Assembly (NCBI RefSeq): GCF_021278985.1
Contig: NZ_CP082833.1
Coordinates: 124,001-188,000 of the forward strand
Direction of reading: 5' to 3'
Length of the DNA stretch: 64,000 nucleotides
Source: Citrobacter rodentium NBRC 105723 = DSM 16636
GTDB taxonomy: Bacteria; Pseudomonadota; Gammaproteobacteria; Enterobacterales; Enterobacteriaceae
In this document: one piece after another, positions 8,325-17,571 of the stretch
How positions within the stretch are numbered: the stretch's first letter is position 1
Layout of the letters: every line of letters begins with the position of its first letter
The notes under the pieces: generated by a model
What the model was told of the DNA's origin: nothing
Seen by the model: the letters and a program-made list of their open reading frames with translations, nothing else
The model's database searches: none
Position numbers and translations under genes: made by a program

Positions 8325-9587
8325 TTAAAACTCTTTTCGCAGCCAGCTGTTGAGTCGTTTAATCCACGAACCGACTGAAGCCGTTACGCGCTTCTCTACA
8401 TCGGCTTCACCACTTAAATGGGACTCTTTCCCGTAGTGAAGCAGCCCCACCGCCGTCGAGTAGTACGGCTCCTGGGCATAATCCGTCAGACCGGTAATAT
8501 TCAGCGGCGCGCCGATACGCACCTGCGTATGGAATACGCGCTGAGCGCAGGCGGCAAGTCCTTCAATTTGCGCCGCGCCGCCGGTCAATACAATCCCCGC
8601 CGCCAGATGATGTTTCACCCCCTGCTGGCGAAGCTGTTCCTGTAATTGCAATATCTCTTCGTTGACCAGGTTGAGCAGTTCGGTGTAGCGCGGCTCAATC
8701 ACCTCCGCCAGCGTCTGACGTTGCAGACTGCGCGGCGGACGACCGCCGACGCTCGGCACTTCAACGCTTTCGTCTTTACCGACGATGGACCCCAGCGCAC
8801 AGCCATGACGCACTTTGATCGCCTCGGCGTCGCTTGGCGGCGTACCGAAGGCATAAGCGATATCGCTGGTAACCACGTTCCCGGCATACGGGATCACTTT
8901 GGTGTGGCGCAACGCCCCGCCAGTATATACGGCGATATCCATTGTACCACCACCGATATCCACGACGCAGACACCCAGTTCACGCTCATCTTCCGTTAAG
9001 ACGGAATAGCTGGCCGCCAGTCCGGCAAATATCAGTTGGTCAACTTTCAGGCCACAACGTTCAACGGCTTTAACAATGTTTTTCGCCATATCGTTGTGAC
9101 AGGTGATCAGATGCACTTTCGCCTGCATACGAACACCGGAAAGACCCACAGGATTTTTAATGCCTTCCTGGTAGTCAATCGCATATTCCTGCGGAATAAC
9201 GTGCAGCACGCGATGCTCGTCGCGGACGCGCACCGACTTCGCGGTGTGCACCACGTTTTCCACGTCTTCCTGCGTCACTTCTTCTTCGGAAATCGGCACC
9301 ATGCCGATTTCATTCTGACAGCTAATATGTTTGCCCGAAAGCGCCAGATACACAGAGGAGATCTGGCAATCGGCCATCAGTTCTGCCTGATCAATGGCGC
9401 GCTGTACGCATTTCACCACGGATTCAAGGTCGTTAACGCCGCCTTTATCCATACCCCGCGACGGGCAACTGCCCACGCCAATGATATTGATCATACCGTC
9501 GGGCAGAACTTCCCCTACTAAAGCGGCGACCTTCGCGGTGCCAATCTCCAGTCCAACTACCAGTTTTCTGTCCGTCGCCTTGATCAT
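8325..9587 (-). CDS. ftsA: Cell division protein FtsA
   Basis: FtsA is an actin-like ATPase that tethers FtsZ to the inner membrane and recruits later divisome proteins. It has 420 residues, as in E. coli. The N-terminus shows the actin-fold phosphate loop (VGLEIGTAKVAALVGE), a second phosphate loop is VVDIGGGTMDIAVY, and the C-terminus (SWIKRLNSWLRKEF) is the amphipathic membrane-targeting helix. The start overlaps the ftsQ stop by 4 bases, implying coupling. Confidence 0.98.
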   Translation of the reverse strand: MIKATDRKLVVGLEIGTAKVAALVGEVLPDGMINIIGVGSCPSRGMDKGGVNDLESVVKCVQRAIDQAELMADCQISSVYLALSGKHISCQNEIGMVPISEEEVTQEDVENVVHTAKSVRVRDEHRVLHVIPQEYAIDYQEGIKNPVGLSGVRMQAKVHLITCHNDMAKNIVKAVERCGLKVDQLIFAGLAASYSVLTEDERELGVCVVDIGGGTMDIAVYTGGALRHTKVIPYAGNVVTSDIAYAFGTPPSDAEAIKVRHGCALGSIVGKDESVEVPSVGGRPPRSLQRQTLAEVIEPRYTELLNLVNEEILQLQEQLRQQGVKHHLAAGIVLTGGAAQIEGLAACAQRVFHTQVRIGAPLNITGLTDYAQEPYYSTAVGLLHYGKESHLSGEADVEKRVTASVGSWIKRLNSWLRKEF

Positions 9588-10414
9588 TGTTGTTCTGCCT
9601 GTGCCTGATTTTGTTGCTGATTAGTTTCCTCAGGAGGTAAAGGCTCCCAGCCTACTGCTGCCCCTGAGTCATAACGCAAATCAACGTAGCTAATCCGTTT
9701 GCCCTCGGTTTGCGCCTGCTGCTGTAAAACCGGGTAGAGTTCTACAAAGCGAGCCAAACGTTTCATTGTATCGCCCCTGCCGAGGTTGAGCTTAATATCG
9801 TTATTCAGCGTCAACTGCCAGGAACGACGTGCGGTCATCGCCGCTTCCTTTAACGTAAACCTGTCCTTCGCCAGCACCTGTCCCATTTCGCGATAGCCCT
9901 GCAACACTTCGCTCGCGCTGCCTTCCGGGCCATACAGCATCGGTAAAATCTGCTTGCTGGTACGATCTGACGGTACGCTAAAGGCATTTCCTTCGGCATC
10001 CACCATATGCTGATCATTCCAACGCGCTATTGGCACATATTCAACCAGATGAATCTTCAATTCATCAGGCCATTGCTTTCTGACGCTGGCCTGTTTAATC
10101 CACGGTAAACGTTCAATCTGGCTCTGAATGATGTTCACATCCTGAGTCATAAACGTTCCGGGCGCGCCCAGCGCCAGGATCGACTGGCGGATATCATCGT
10201 TTTTCGTGTAATGACGCTCGCCGGTTAATACCAGCTTTGACAGCGGTAAACGCTGCGCGTCCTCCATCCAGCCCAACACAACCCAGCCGCTGACCAACAC
10301 GGTACACAGCACCGTTAGCAGAAATAAAATTCCTGCAAGACGCGTTCCATTGTTGCGACGTGATGAAGAAACCTCTTCGTCACTGTTTCGCGTGTTCAGC
10401 GCAGCCTGCGACAT
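9584..10414 (-). CDS. ftsQ: Cell division protein FtsQ
   Basis: FtsQ is a bitopic divisome scaffold that binds FtsL/FtsB. The 276-residue product (E. coli 276) has a short cytoplasmic part, one membrane segment (about 25-48, GILFLLTVLCTVLVSGWVVL), a POTRA domain beginning near LPLSKLVLTGERHYT, and a periplasmic beta domain. It starts one base after the ddlB stop and overlaps ftsA. The polar, Gln-rich tail is normal for the family. Confidence 0.97.
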   Translation of the reverse strand: MSQAALNTRNSDEEVSSSRRNNGTRLAGILFLLTVLCTVLVSGWVVLGWMEDAQRLPLSKLVLTGERHYTKNDDIRQSILALGAPGTFMTQDVNIIQSQIERLPWIKQASVRKQWPDELKIHLVEYVPIARWNDQHMVDAEGNAFSVPSDRTSKQILPMLYGPEGSASEVLQGYREMGQVLAKDRFTLKEAAMTARRSWQLTLNNDIKLNLGRGDTMKRLARFVELYPVLQQQAQTEGKRISYVDLRYDSGAAVGWEPLPPEETNQQQNQAQAEQQ

Positions 10415-10415
10415 A

Positions 10416-11336
10416 TCAGTCCGCCAGTTCCAGAATGCGTACCACCAGCTGCGAGAAGCTCAGCCCTTTCTCACGCGCCGCCATCGGCACCAGGCTGTGG
10501 CTGGTCATACCCGGTGAGGTATTCGCTTCCAGCAGATAAAACTGACCGTCGCTATCAAGCATGGCGTCAATACGCCCCCAGCCTTTACAGCCCAGCGTGG
10601 ACCATGCTTTTCGCACTAAATCACGTAAAAGCGCCTCTTGCGCGGTTTCCAGACCGGCGGGGCAGAAATACTGAGTCTCATCAGAGAGATACTTCGCCTC
10701 ATAATCATAGAAGGTTCCGGCGGGTTGGATACGGATTGTCGGTAAAATTTCTTCACCGAGTATCGCGACGGTAAATTCCGGTCCGCTGAGCCATTTTTCA
10801 ATCAGTACTTCTTCATCGTGCTGAAATGCCAGCGCTAATGCGCTTTGTAAAGCGTCATATTCCGCCACTTTCGACATCCCCACGCTGGAACCTTCGCGGC
10901 TGGGCTTAACGATTAACGGTAAACCAAGCGCGGAAATTTGCGTAACCAGCTCTTCGCTAAGCCCTTTTTCAAATTGCGCACGGGTTAATGCCACCCACGG
11001 CGCAACGGGTAAGCCAGCGCCCTGCCACAGCAGTTTGCTGCGCAGTTTATCCATTGAGATGGCAGACGCCATCACGCCGCTGCCGGTATAGGGCAGGCCG
11101 ATCAGCTCCAGCAGCCCCTGCAGGGTGCCGTCTTCGCCGCCGCGCCCGTGCAGCGCGATAAAGACCTTCTGAAACCCCATGGCTTTCAGCTGCGTGACGT
11201 CCACCTCTTTCGGGTCGACAGGATGCGCATCCACGCCGCCTTCACGTAAACCGGCCAGCACCGCCGCGCCGGAGTTCAGCGACACCTCGCGCTCAGCGGA
11301 AGTCCCGCCGAACAGGACCGCGATTTTATCAGCCAT
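10416..11336 (-). CDS. ddlB: D-alanine--D-alanine ligase B
   Basis: DdlB joins two D-Ala residues with ATP to give the dipeptide that MurF attaches to the peptidoglycan precursor. It has 306 residues as in E. coli. ATP-grasp features are visible: ALHGRGGEDGTLQG near 62-75, the serine-rich loop KPSREGSSVGMSKV near 144-157, and the metal motif FYLLEANTSPGMT near 265-277. The start overlaps the murC end by 8 bases. Confidence 0.98.
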   Translation of the reverse strand: MADKIAVLFGGTSAEREVSLNSGAAVLAGLREGGVDAHPVDPKEVDVTQLKAMGFQKVFIALHGRGGEDGTLQGLLELIGLPYTGSGVMASAISMDKLRSKLLWQGAGLPVAPWVALTRAQFEKGLSEELVTQISALGLPLIVKPSREGSSVGMSKVAEYDALQSALALAFQHDEEVLIEKWLSGPEFTVAILGEEILPTIRIQPAGTFYDYEAKYLSDETQYFCPAGLETAQEALLRDLVRKAWSTLGCKGWGRIDAMLDSDGQFYLLEANTSPGMTSHSLVPMAAREKGLSFSQLVVRILELAD

Positions 11337-12804
11337 GTTGTTCGCTCTCCTGAATTTGCGGCTTCAGTTTGATTTCAGCTAAGGAACGCGCAATTTTGCC
11401 GATATTTCCCGCGCCCTGCACCAGAATGAGATCATTGCCGGTTAATACCGGTGCCAGCATTTCGGCAACCTGCGCCGGATCGGAAACCAGAATCGGATCG
11501 ATCTTGCCGCGCCCTCGGATAGTGCGGCACAGCGAACGGCTGTCCGCGCCCGGAATCGGCGCTTCGCCGGCAGCATAGACATCCAGCATCAGCAGCGCAT
11601 CCACCTGAGTCAGCACGTTGGCAAAGTCGTCATACAGATCGCGGGTACGCGTAAAGCGGTGCGGCTGAAACAGCATCACCAGATGTTTATCCGGCCAGCC
11701 GGCGCGCGCCGCTTTGATAGTCGCATCCACTTCCGTTGGGTGATGACCGTAATCATCCACCAGCATCGCCGTACCAGCTTTGCCGTTTACCGGCGCCAGC
11801 GGGAATTCACCGAGGAAATCGAAACGGCGACCGGTGCCCTGGAAGCTCTCCAGCGCGCGCAGAATCGCCTCGTCGTCAATGCCCTCTTCCGTCGCCACCG
11901 CCACGGCAGCCGCGGCGTTCAGCGCGTTATGTCGCCCTGGCGCATTGAGGGTCACACGCAGTTCGGGCATCCCCTGGCGTAGCAGGCTGAAGTGCCCCTG
12001 CGGGCCAATCTGCTGATAATCCTCGACCCGCACATCGGCATCGTCGCTAAAGCCGTAGGTGGTGATCTGGCGGCCCACCCGCGGCAGCAGCTCGCGGATC
12101 ACCGGATCGTCAACGCACATCACCGCACGACCATAAAACGGCAGGTTATGCAGGAAATTAATAAACGTCTGCTTTAAATTTTCGAAGTCGCCATGGTAGG
12201 TATCCATATGGTCAGCTTCGATATTGGTGACAATCGCCACCATCGGCTGCAGATGCAGGAACGACGCGTCGCTCTCATCCGCCTCCGCGATTAAATAGCG
12301 GCTATGCCCCAGGCGCGCATGGACGCCCGCCGCCTTCACCAGACCGCCGTTAACGAAGGTTGGGTCCAGCCCCGCTTCCGCATAAATGCTGGAAACCATG
12401 GCGGTGGTGGTCGTTTTACCATGCGTTCCGGCAATGGCGATGCCGTGACGAAAACGCATCAGCTCCGCCAGCATCTCCGCGCGGCGGATCACCGGAATGC
12501 GCGCTTCGTGGGCCGCCACAATTTCCGGGTTATCGGCAGAGATGGCGCTGGAAACCACCACCACGCTCGCGTCGAGCACGTTTTCCGGACGATGATTAAA
12601 GTAAATCGTCGCCCCCAGGTTCGTCAGCTGCTGCGTCACCGGGTTTGGCGCTAAATCGGAACCACTGATCTGATAACCTTCGTTAGCCAGAACTTCGGCA
12701 ATACCGCCCATACCGGCACCACCGATGCCGACAAAGTGAATGTGCCGAACGCGACGCATTTCGGGCACGATAGAACGCAGTTTTGCCAGTTGTTGTGTAT
12801 TCAT
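11329..12804 (-). CDS. murC: UDP-N-acetylmuramate--L-alanine ligase
   Basis: MurC adds L-Ala to UDP-MurNAc, the first amino acid of the stem peptide. It has 491 residues (E. coli 491). The N-terminal nucleotide-binding glycine motif is GIGGAGMGGIAE (about 26-37) and the Mur-ligase P-loop is GTHGKTT at 126-132. The DDYGHHPTEV motif in the central/C-terminal part is also typical. It lies 57 bp after murG, the largest gap inside the murE-ftsA block. Confidence 0.98.
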   Translation of the reverse strand: MNTQQLAKLRSIVPEMRRVRHIHFVGIGGAGMGGIAEVLANEGYQISGSDLAPNPVTQQLTNLGATIYFNHRPENVLDASVVVVSSAISADNPEIVAAHEARIPVIRRAEMLAELMRFRHGIAIAGTHGKTTTTAMVSSIYAEAGLDPTFVNGGLVKAAGVHARLGHSRYLIAEADESDASFLHLQPMVAIVTNIEADHMDTYHGDFENLKQTFINFLHNLPFYGRAVMCVDDPVIRELLPRVGRQITTYGFSDDADVRVEDYQQIGPQGHFSLLRQGMPELRVTLNAPGRHNALNAAAAVAVATEEGIDDEAILRALESFQGTGRRFDFLGEFPLAPVNGKAGTAMLVDDYGHHPTEVDATIKAARAGWPDKHLVMLFQPHRFTRTRDLYDDFANVLTQVDALLMLDVYAAGEAPIPGADSRSLCRTIRGRGKIDPILVSDPAQVAEMLAPVLTGNDLILVQGAGNIGKIARSLAEIKLKPQIQESEQHG

Positions 12805-12861
12805 TCTTTACGCCATTAACTACTTCAAAAAATTCGTGCAGCGCAACAGGCGCTGCGAGAG

Positions 12862-13929
12862 TTATGCCCGGGCAACCAGGCTGACTTCGTTTGCGACCCG
12901 TTCAGTCGCATCCGGGATGGCCGCCGCGCGCGCGCGTTGCGCCATCTCCAGCAGGACCTCACGGTTCCACCCCGACAGGGTGCTCACAACCGCATCCACG
13001 GTGAACTGCGGCTGCTCAAGAATTCTGGCCGCGCCCGCCTGCTCCAGCGGTAGCGCATTCCAGTACTGCTGCCGGTCTTTATGCTGAAACGGCACAAACA
13101 GCGCGGGTAAACCGGCTGCGGCGATTTCACTGACCGTTAACGCGCCTGAACGACAGACCACCACATCCGCCCATGCGTAAGCGGCAGCCATATCATCAAT
13201 AAATTCAGTCACCTTATGCTGCGGCTGGCCCGCGTCAGCATAGGCCTGTTCTACCGCCTGCTGCGCGCCTTTGCCGCTCTGATGCCAGATGGTGACTGCG
13301 CTGCCCAGCTTTGCGGCCGCCTGCGGCAGCGTCTGATTCAGTACGCGAGCGCCCTGCGAACCGCCGACCACCAGCACGCGAATCGGACCTTCACGCCCGC
13401 TCAGGCGCGCCTGCGGCAGCGGCAGCGCCAGCACGTCGGTACGTACCGGATTGCCGACCACTTCCGCTTTCGGAAACGCGCCGGGAAACGCCTGCATTAC
13501 TCTGGTAGCGATCTTCGCCAGCCATTTATTGGTTAATCCGGCAATGCCGTTTTGTTCGTGCAGCACCACAGGAATGCCCAGCGACCAGGCGGCAAGACCG
13601 CCGGGACCGGAGACGTAACCGCCCATACCGAGCACCACATCCGGTTTAAACGCCTTCATGATCGCCCGCGCCTGGCGCCAGGCGTTGAATATACGCAGCG
13701 GCGCGGCAAGCAGCGCCTTCACGCCTTTTCCGCGCAGGCCGGAAATACGGATGAAGTCGATTTCAATACCGTGCTTCGGCACTAAATCGGCTTCCATACG
13801 GTCTGCGGTGCCCAGCCAGCGAACTTCCCAGCCCTGAGCCATTAAATGGTGCGCGACCGCCAGCCCCGGGAACACGTGTCCGCCGGTACCGCCCGCCATC
13901 ACCATTAACCGCTTCGCCTGACCACTCAT
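12862..13929 (-). CDS. murG: Lipid II synthase (UDP-GlcNAc transferase) MurG
   Basis: MurG transfers GlcNAc from UDP-GlcNAc to lipid I at the cytoplasmic face of the membrane. It has 355 residues, the E. coli length. Two glycine-rich loops are visible: GGTGGH at 13-18 and GGSQGARVLN near 190-199. The C-terminal donor site includes VVCRSGALTVSEIAA. The start overlaps the ftsW stop by 4 bases, coupling flippase/polymerase and glycosyltransferase genes. Confidence 0.98.
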   Translation of the reverse strand: MSGQAKRLMVMAGGTGGHVFPGLAVAHHLMAQGWEVRWLGTADRMEADLVPKHGIEIDFIRISGLRGKGVKALLAAPLRIFNAWRQARAIMKAFKPDVVLGMGGYVSGPGGLAAWSLGIPVVLHEQNGIAGLTNKWLAKIATRVMQAFPGAFPKAEVVGNPVRTDVLALPLPQARLSGREGPIRVLVVGGSQGARVLNQTLPQAAAKLGSAVTIWHQSGKGAQQAVEQAYADAGQPQHKVTEFIDDMAAAYAWADVVVCRSGALTVSEIAAAGLPALFVPFQHKDRQQYWNALPLEQAGAARILEQPQFTVDAVVSTLSGWNREVLLEMAQRARAAAIPDATERVANEVSLVARA

Positions 13930-15170
13930 CGTGAACCTCGTGTAAACGCCTGGGCTTTTTCCAGACGCGTTTCATAATCTATACGCAGCAACATCATGAT
14001 TGCCGTCGACATAATCAACAGGCTTGACCCGCCGTAGCTGATCAGCGGCAACGTCAGACCTTTGGTTGGCAGCATGCCCGCCGCCGCCCCCACGTTGACC
14101 AGCGCCTGAAAGCTAAACCAGATGCCGATCGAACAGGCTAAAAAGCCGGAAAAACGCTGATCAATCTGTAACGCCTTGCGGCCAATCGACATCGCGCGAA
14201 AAGCGACGAAGAATACCATTAATAGCGCCAATACCACACCGATATAACCCAGTTCTTCCCCAATAATGGCGAAGATAAAGTCCGTGTGCGCTTCCGGCAG
14301 GTACTCCAGTTTCTGCACCGAATTACCCAGCCCCTGCCCCCACATTTCCCCGCGGCCAAACGCCATCAGGGACTGGGTGAGCTGATAACCGCTGCCGAAC
14401 GGATCTTCCCACGGATTCCAGAATGAGGTGACGCGGCGAATACGGTATGGCTCGGCGAGGATCAGCAGCACCACTGCCGAAATCCCCATGCCGATAATGG
14501 CGATGAACTGCCACAGCTTCGCGCCCGCCAGAAACAGCATCGCCAGGGTGGTGACGAACAGCACCACCACCGTACCGAGGTCAGGCTGCGCCAGCAGCAG
14601 GATCGCCAGTACGAGGATTACGCCCATCGGCTTTAAAAAGCCGCGCAGGTTATTACGCACTTCGTCAACCTTGCGCACCAGGTAGTTCGCCAGGTAGCAG
14701 AACAGCGACAGCTTGGTAAACTCCGCTGGCTGAATACGCAGCGGGCCGATCGCGATCCAGCGCGATGCCCCGTTCACCGAACTGCCGACCACCAGTACGA
14801 TCAGCAGCATAACGATCGAGGCGATCAGCATCGTGGTGCTGTAGCGCTGCCAGAACTCCATCGGCAGACGCAGCGTGATCATTGCCAGACAAAACGCCAG
14901 CAGAATATACAGCGCATCACGCTTGGCAAACAGGAACGGATCGCCCGCCAGGCGCTGTCCCACCGGCATGGATGCGGAGGTCACCATCACAAAGCCGATC
15001 GCCGCCAGGCCAAAGGTGAGCCACAGCAGCATGCGATCGTACATCACCAAGCTGTCGGTATCTTTGTCCCGCGAGCCCATCACCCAGCCTTTCAGCGCCG
15101 CCAGGATCCCGCCCAGCAGACCTACTCCCGGCAGGCGCGGCATTCTCAGGCGAGGGAGAGATAAACGCAT
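13926..15170 (-). CDS. ftsW: Septal peptidoglycan polymerase FtsW
   Basis: FtsW is the SEDS-family glycosyltransferase that works with FtsI at the septum. From the ATG at 15170 it has 414 residues, as in E. coli; a TTG one codon upstream is ignored. About ten hydrophobic segments are visible, and the SEDS motifs EAHTDFIFAIIGEELGY (large periplasmic loop) and PTKGLTLPLISYGGSS near the C-terminus are intact. The ATG overlaps the murD TGA by one base. Confidence 0.97.
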   Translation of the reverse strand: MRLSLPRLRMPRLPGVGLLGGILAALKGWVMGSRDKDTDSLVMYDRMLLWLTFGLAAIGFVMVTSASMPVGQRLAGDPFLFAKRDALYILLAFCLAMITLRLPMEFWQRYSTTMLIASIVMLLIVLVVGSSVNGASRWIAIGPLRIQPAEFTKLSLFCYLANYLVRKVDEVRNNLRGFLKPMGVILVLAILLLAQPDLGTVVVLFVTTLAMLFLAGAKLWQFIAIIGMGISAVVLLILAEPYRIRRVTSFWNPWEDPFGSGYQLTQSLMAFGRGEMWGQGLGNSVQKLEYLPEAHTDFIFAIIGEELGYIGVVLALLMVFFVAFRAMSIGRKALQIDQRFSGFLACSIGIWFSFQALVNVGAAAGMLPTKGLTLPLISYGGSSLLIMSTAIMMLLRIDYETRLEKAQAFTRGSR

Positions 15171-16486
15171 CAACCTAACTCCTTCGCCAGACGGGTAAAG
15201 AGATCGCCCCGTTGCTCAAAATTCTTAAACTGATCGAGGCTGGCGCAGGCCGGAGAGAGCAGCACCATATCGCCCGGCTTCACGCGCGGCGCAATCAGAC
15301 GCATTGCCTCCTCCATGGTCTGCGTCTGCTCAGCGATCTCCGGCCGCAGCGCAGCCAGCTGCGCGCCGTCGCGCCCGAAGCAGTACAGACGCACGCGATC
15401 GCCGGTCAGATAGCGGCCAAGCGGCGAGAAATCCGCCGATTTGCCATCGCCGCCAAGCAGCAGATGCAGGGTGCCGTCAACCTGTAAACCGTTGAGCGCG
15501 GCCTCGGTACTACCGACGTTAGTGGCCTTCGAATCGTTAATCCAGCGCACCCCGTTATGCTCCAGCGCCAGCTGGAAGCGATGCGCCAGGCCGGTGAACG
15601 TGGTCAGCGCTTTCAGGCTGCTGGCTCGCGGTAAACCGGCCGCGTCCGCCAGCGCCAGCGCCGCCAGAGCGTTGGTATAGTTGTGCTGACCGCTGAGCTT
15701 CATCTCTTTCACGTTCAGCACCTTTTCACCTTTCACCCGCAGCCAGGTTTCGCCCTGCTGGCGGTTGAGGTGATAGTCGCCCATGTTGACGCCGAAGCTG
15801 ACGCAGCGCGCGTCGGCGCCGCGCACCGGCATCGTCAGCGCGTCATCGGCGTTAACCACGCAGACGCTGGCGTTTTCATAGACGCGCAGTTTTGCCGCAC
15901 GATACTGCTGCAGGCCAAACGGATAGCGGTCCATATGATCTTCAGTAACGTTGAGGATCGTCGCCGCCTCCGCCTGCAGGCTGTAAGTGGTTTCCAGCTG
16001 GAAGCTGGACAGTTCCAGAACGTACAGTTCACGCCCGGCATCCAGCAGCATTAAGGCGGGAAGGCCGATATTGCCGCCAACGCCCACGTTAACGCCCGCC
16101 GCCTTCGCCATTTCGCCAACCAGGGTGGTGACGGTGCTTTTGCCGTTCGAGCCGGTAATCGCCACGATCGGTGCCTGCGCTTCGCGGCAGAACAGTTCGA
16201 TATCGCCGACAATCTCCACGCCCGCGTCAGCGGCGGCGCTGAGCACCGGATGCGCCAGGGCGATACCGGGACTGGCGACGATCAGATCCGCCGCCAGCAG
16301 CCAGTCTTCATTCAGACTACCAATGTGTCGTTCAACCGCTTCCGGTAACTTATCCAGCCCCGGCGGCGTTGCGCGAGTATCCATCACCCGGGGAGTCACG
16401 CCGCGGGCCAGGAAAAAGTCCACGCAAGAGAGTCCGGTTAACCCCAGACCGATAATAACGACGTTTTTACCCTGGTAATCTGCCAT
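15170..16486 (-). CDS. murD: UDP-MurNAc-L-alanine--D-glutamate ligase
   Basis: MurD adds D-Glu to UDP-MurNAc-L-Ala. It has 438 residues (E. coli 438). The Mur-ligase P-loop TGSNGKST is at 111-118, the motif HMDRY follows near 183, and LSPACASLDQFKNFEQRGD near the C-terminus is a family signature. It starts 2 bp after the mraY stop and its stop overlaps the ftsW start. Confidence 0.98.
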   Translation of the reverse strand: MADYQGKNVVIIGLGLTGLSCVDFFLARGVTPRVMDTRATPPGLDKLPEAVERHIGSLNEDWLLAADLIVASPGIALAHPVLSAAADAGVEIVGDIELFCREAQAPIVAITGSNGKSTVTTLVGEMAKAAGVNVGVGGNIGLPALMLLDAGRELYVLELSSFQLETTYSLQAEAATILNVTEDHMDRYPFGLQQYRAAKLRVYENASVCVVNADDALTMPVRGADARCVSFGVNMGDYHLNRQQGETWLRVKGEKVLNVKEMKLSGQHNYTNALAALALADAAGLPRASSLKALTTFTGLAHRFQLALEHNGVRWINDSKATNVGSTEAALNGLQVDGTLHLLLGGDGKSADFSPLGRYLTGDRVRLYCFGRDGAQLAALRPEIAEQTQTMEEAMRLIAPRVKPGDMVLLSPACASLDQFKNFEQRGDLFTRLAKELG

Positions 16487-16488
16487 GA

Positions 16489-17571
16489 TTAACGTACCTT
16501 CAGCGTTGCCAGGCCAATCAGCACCAGCATCAGCGAAATAATCCAGAAGCGCACAATCACCCGCGGCTCCGGCCAGCCCTTCAGTTCATAGTGATGATGG
16601 ATCGGCGCCATACGGAAAATGCGCTGCCCGCGCAGTTTGAAAGAGCCGACCTGCAGGATCACCGACAGGGTTTCCACCACAAACACGCCGCCCATAATCA
16701 CCAGCAGGAACTCCTGGCGCAGCAGCACGGCGATAATCCCGAGCGCGCCGCCGAGCGCCAGCGATCCGACGTCGCCCATAAAGACCTGCGCCGGATAGGT
16801 GTTAAACCACAGAAATCCTAACCCCGCGCCGACAATCGCCGTGCAGACAATCACCAGTTCCCCTGCGTGACGCAGATAGGGGATATGCAGGTAGTTGGCG
16901 AAGTTCATGTTGCCGGTGGCCCACGCCACCAGCGCAAAGCCCGCAGCGACAAAAACGGTGGGCATAATCGCCAGACCGTCAAGGCCATCGGTCAGGTTTA
17001 CCGCGTTCCCGGTTCCCACAATCACGAAGTAGGCCAGCAGCACATAGAACAGGCCCAGCTGCGGCATGACGTCTTTGAAAAAAGGCACCACCAGCTCGGT
17101 CGCCGGGGTATCTTTACCGGCAAGATACAGCGCGAACGCGACGCCCAGCGCGATCACCGACATCCAGAAATATTTCCAGCGCGCAATCAGCCCCTTAGTA
17201 TCTTTACGCACCACTTTGCGGTAGTCGTCGACAAATCCAATAATGCCGTAGCCGATCAGCACCACCAGTACGCACCAGACGTACGGGTTGGAGGGATAGG
17301 CCCACAGCAGAACGGAAATCACAATCGCCGTCAGGATCATAATCCCACCCATGGTCGGCGTACCACGTTTACTGAAGTGGGATTCCGGACCGTCGTTACG
17401 CACGACCTGGCCGAAGGAGAGCTTTTGCAAACGGGCGATCATGCGCGGGCCCATCCATAAGGAGATGAACAGCGCGGTCAGCAGGCTGACGATGGCGCGA
17501 AACGTCAGATAGGAAAAGACGTTAAAGCCGGAATAATATTTGACCAAATGTTCGGCCAGCCAAACTAACAT
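16489..17571 (-). CDS. mraY: Phospho-MurNAc-pentapeptide transferase MraY
   Basis: MraY transfers phospho-MurNAc-pentapeptide to undecaprenyl phosphate, forming lipid I in the inner membrane. It has 360 residues as in E. coli with about ten membrane segments. The catalytic acidic pair D115-D116 is in GFVDDYRKV, the motif NLTDGLDGLA is central, and the histidine motif APIHHHYELKG is near the C-terminus. Its start overlaps the murF end by 7 bases. Confidence 0.98.
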   Translation of the reverse strand: MLVWLAEHLVKYYSGFNVFSYLTFRAIVSLLTALFISLWMGPRMIARLQKLSFGQVVRNDGPESHFSKRGTPTMGGIMILTAIVISVLLWAYPSNPYVWCVLVVLIGYGIIGFVDDYRKVVRKDTKGLIARWKYFWMSVIALGVAFALYLAGKDTPATELVVPFFKDVMPQLGLFYVLLAYFVIVGTGNAVNLTDGLDGLAIMPTVFVAAGFALVAWATGNMNFANYLHIPYLRHAGELVIVCTAIVGAGLGFLWFNTYPAQVFMGDVGSLALGGALGIIAVLLRQEFLLVIMGGVFVVETLSVILQVGSFKLRGQRIFRMAPIHHHYELKGWPEPRVIVRFWIISLMLVLIGLATLKVR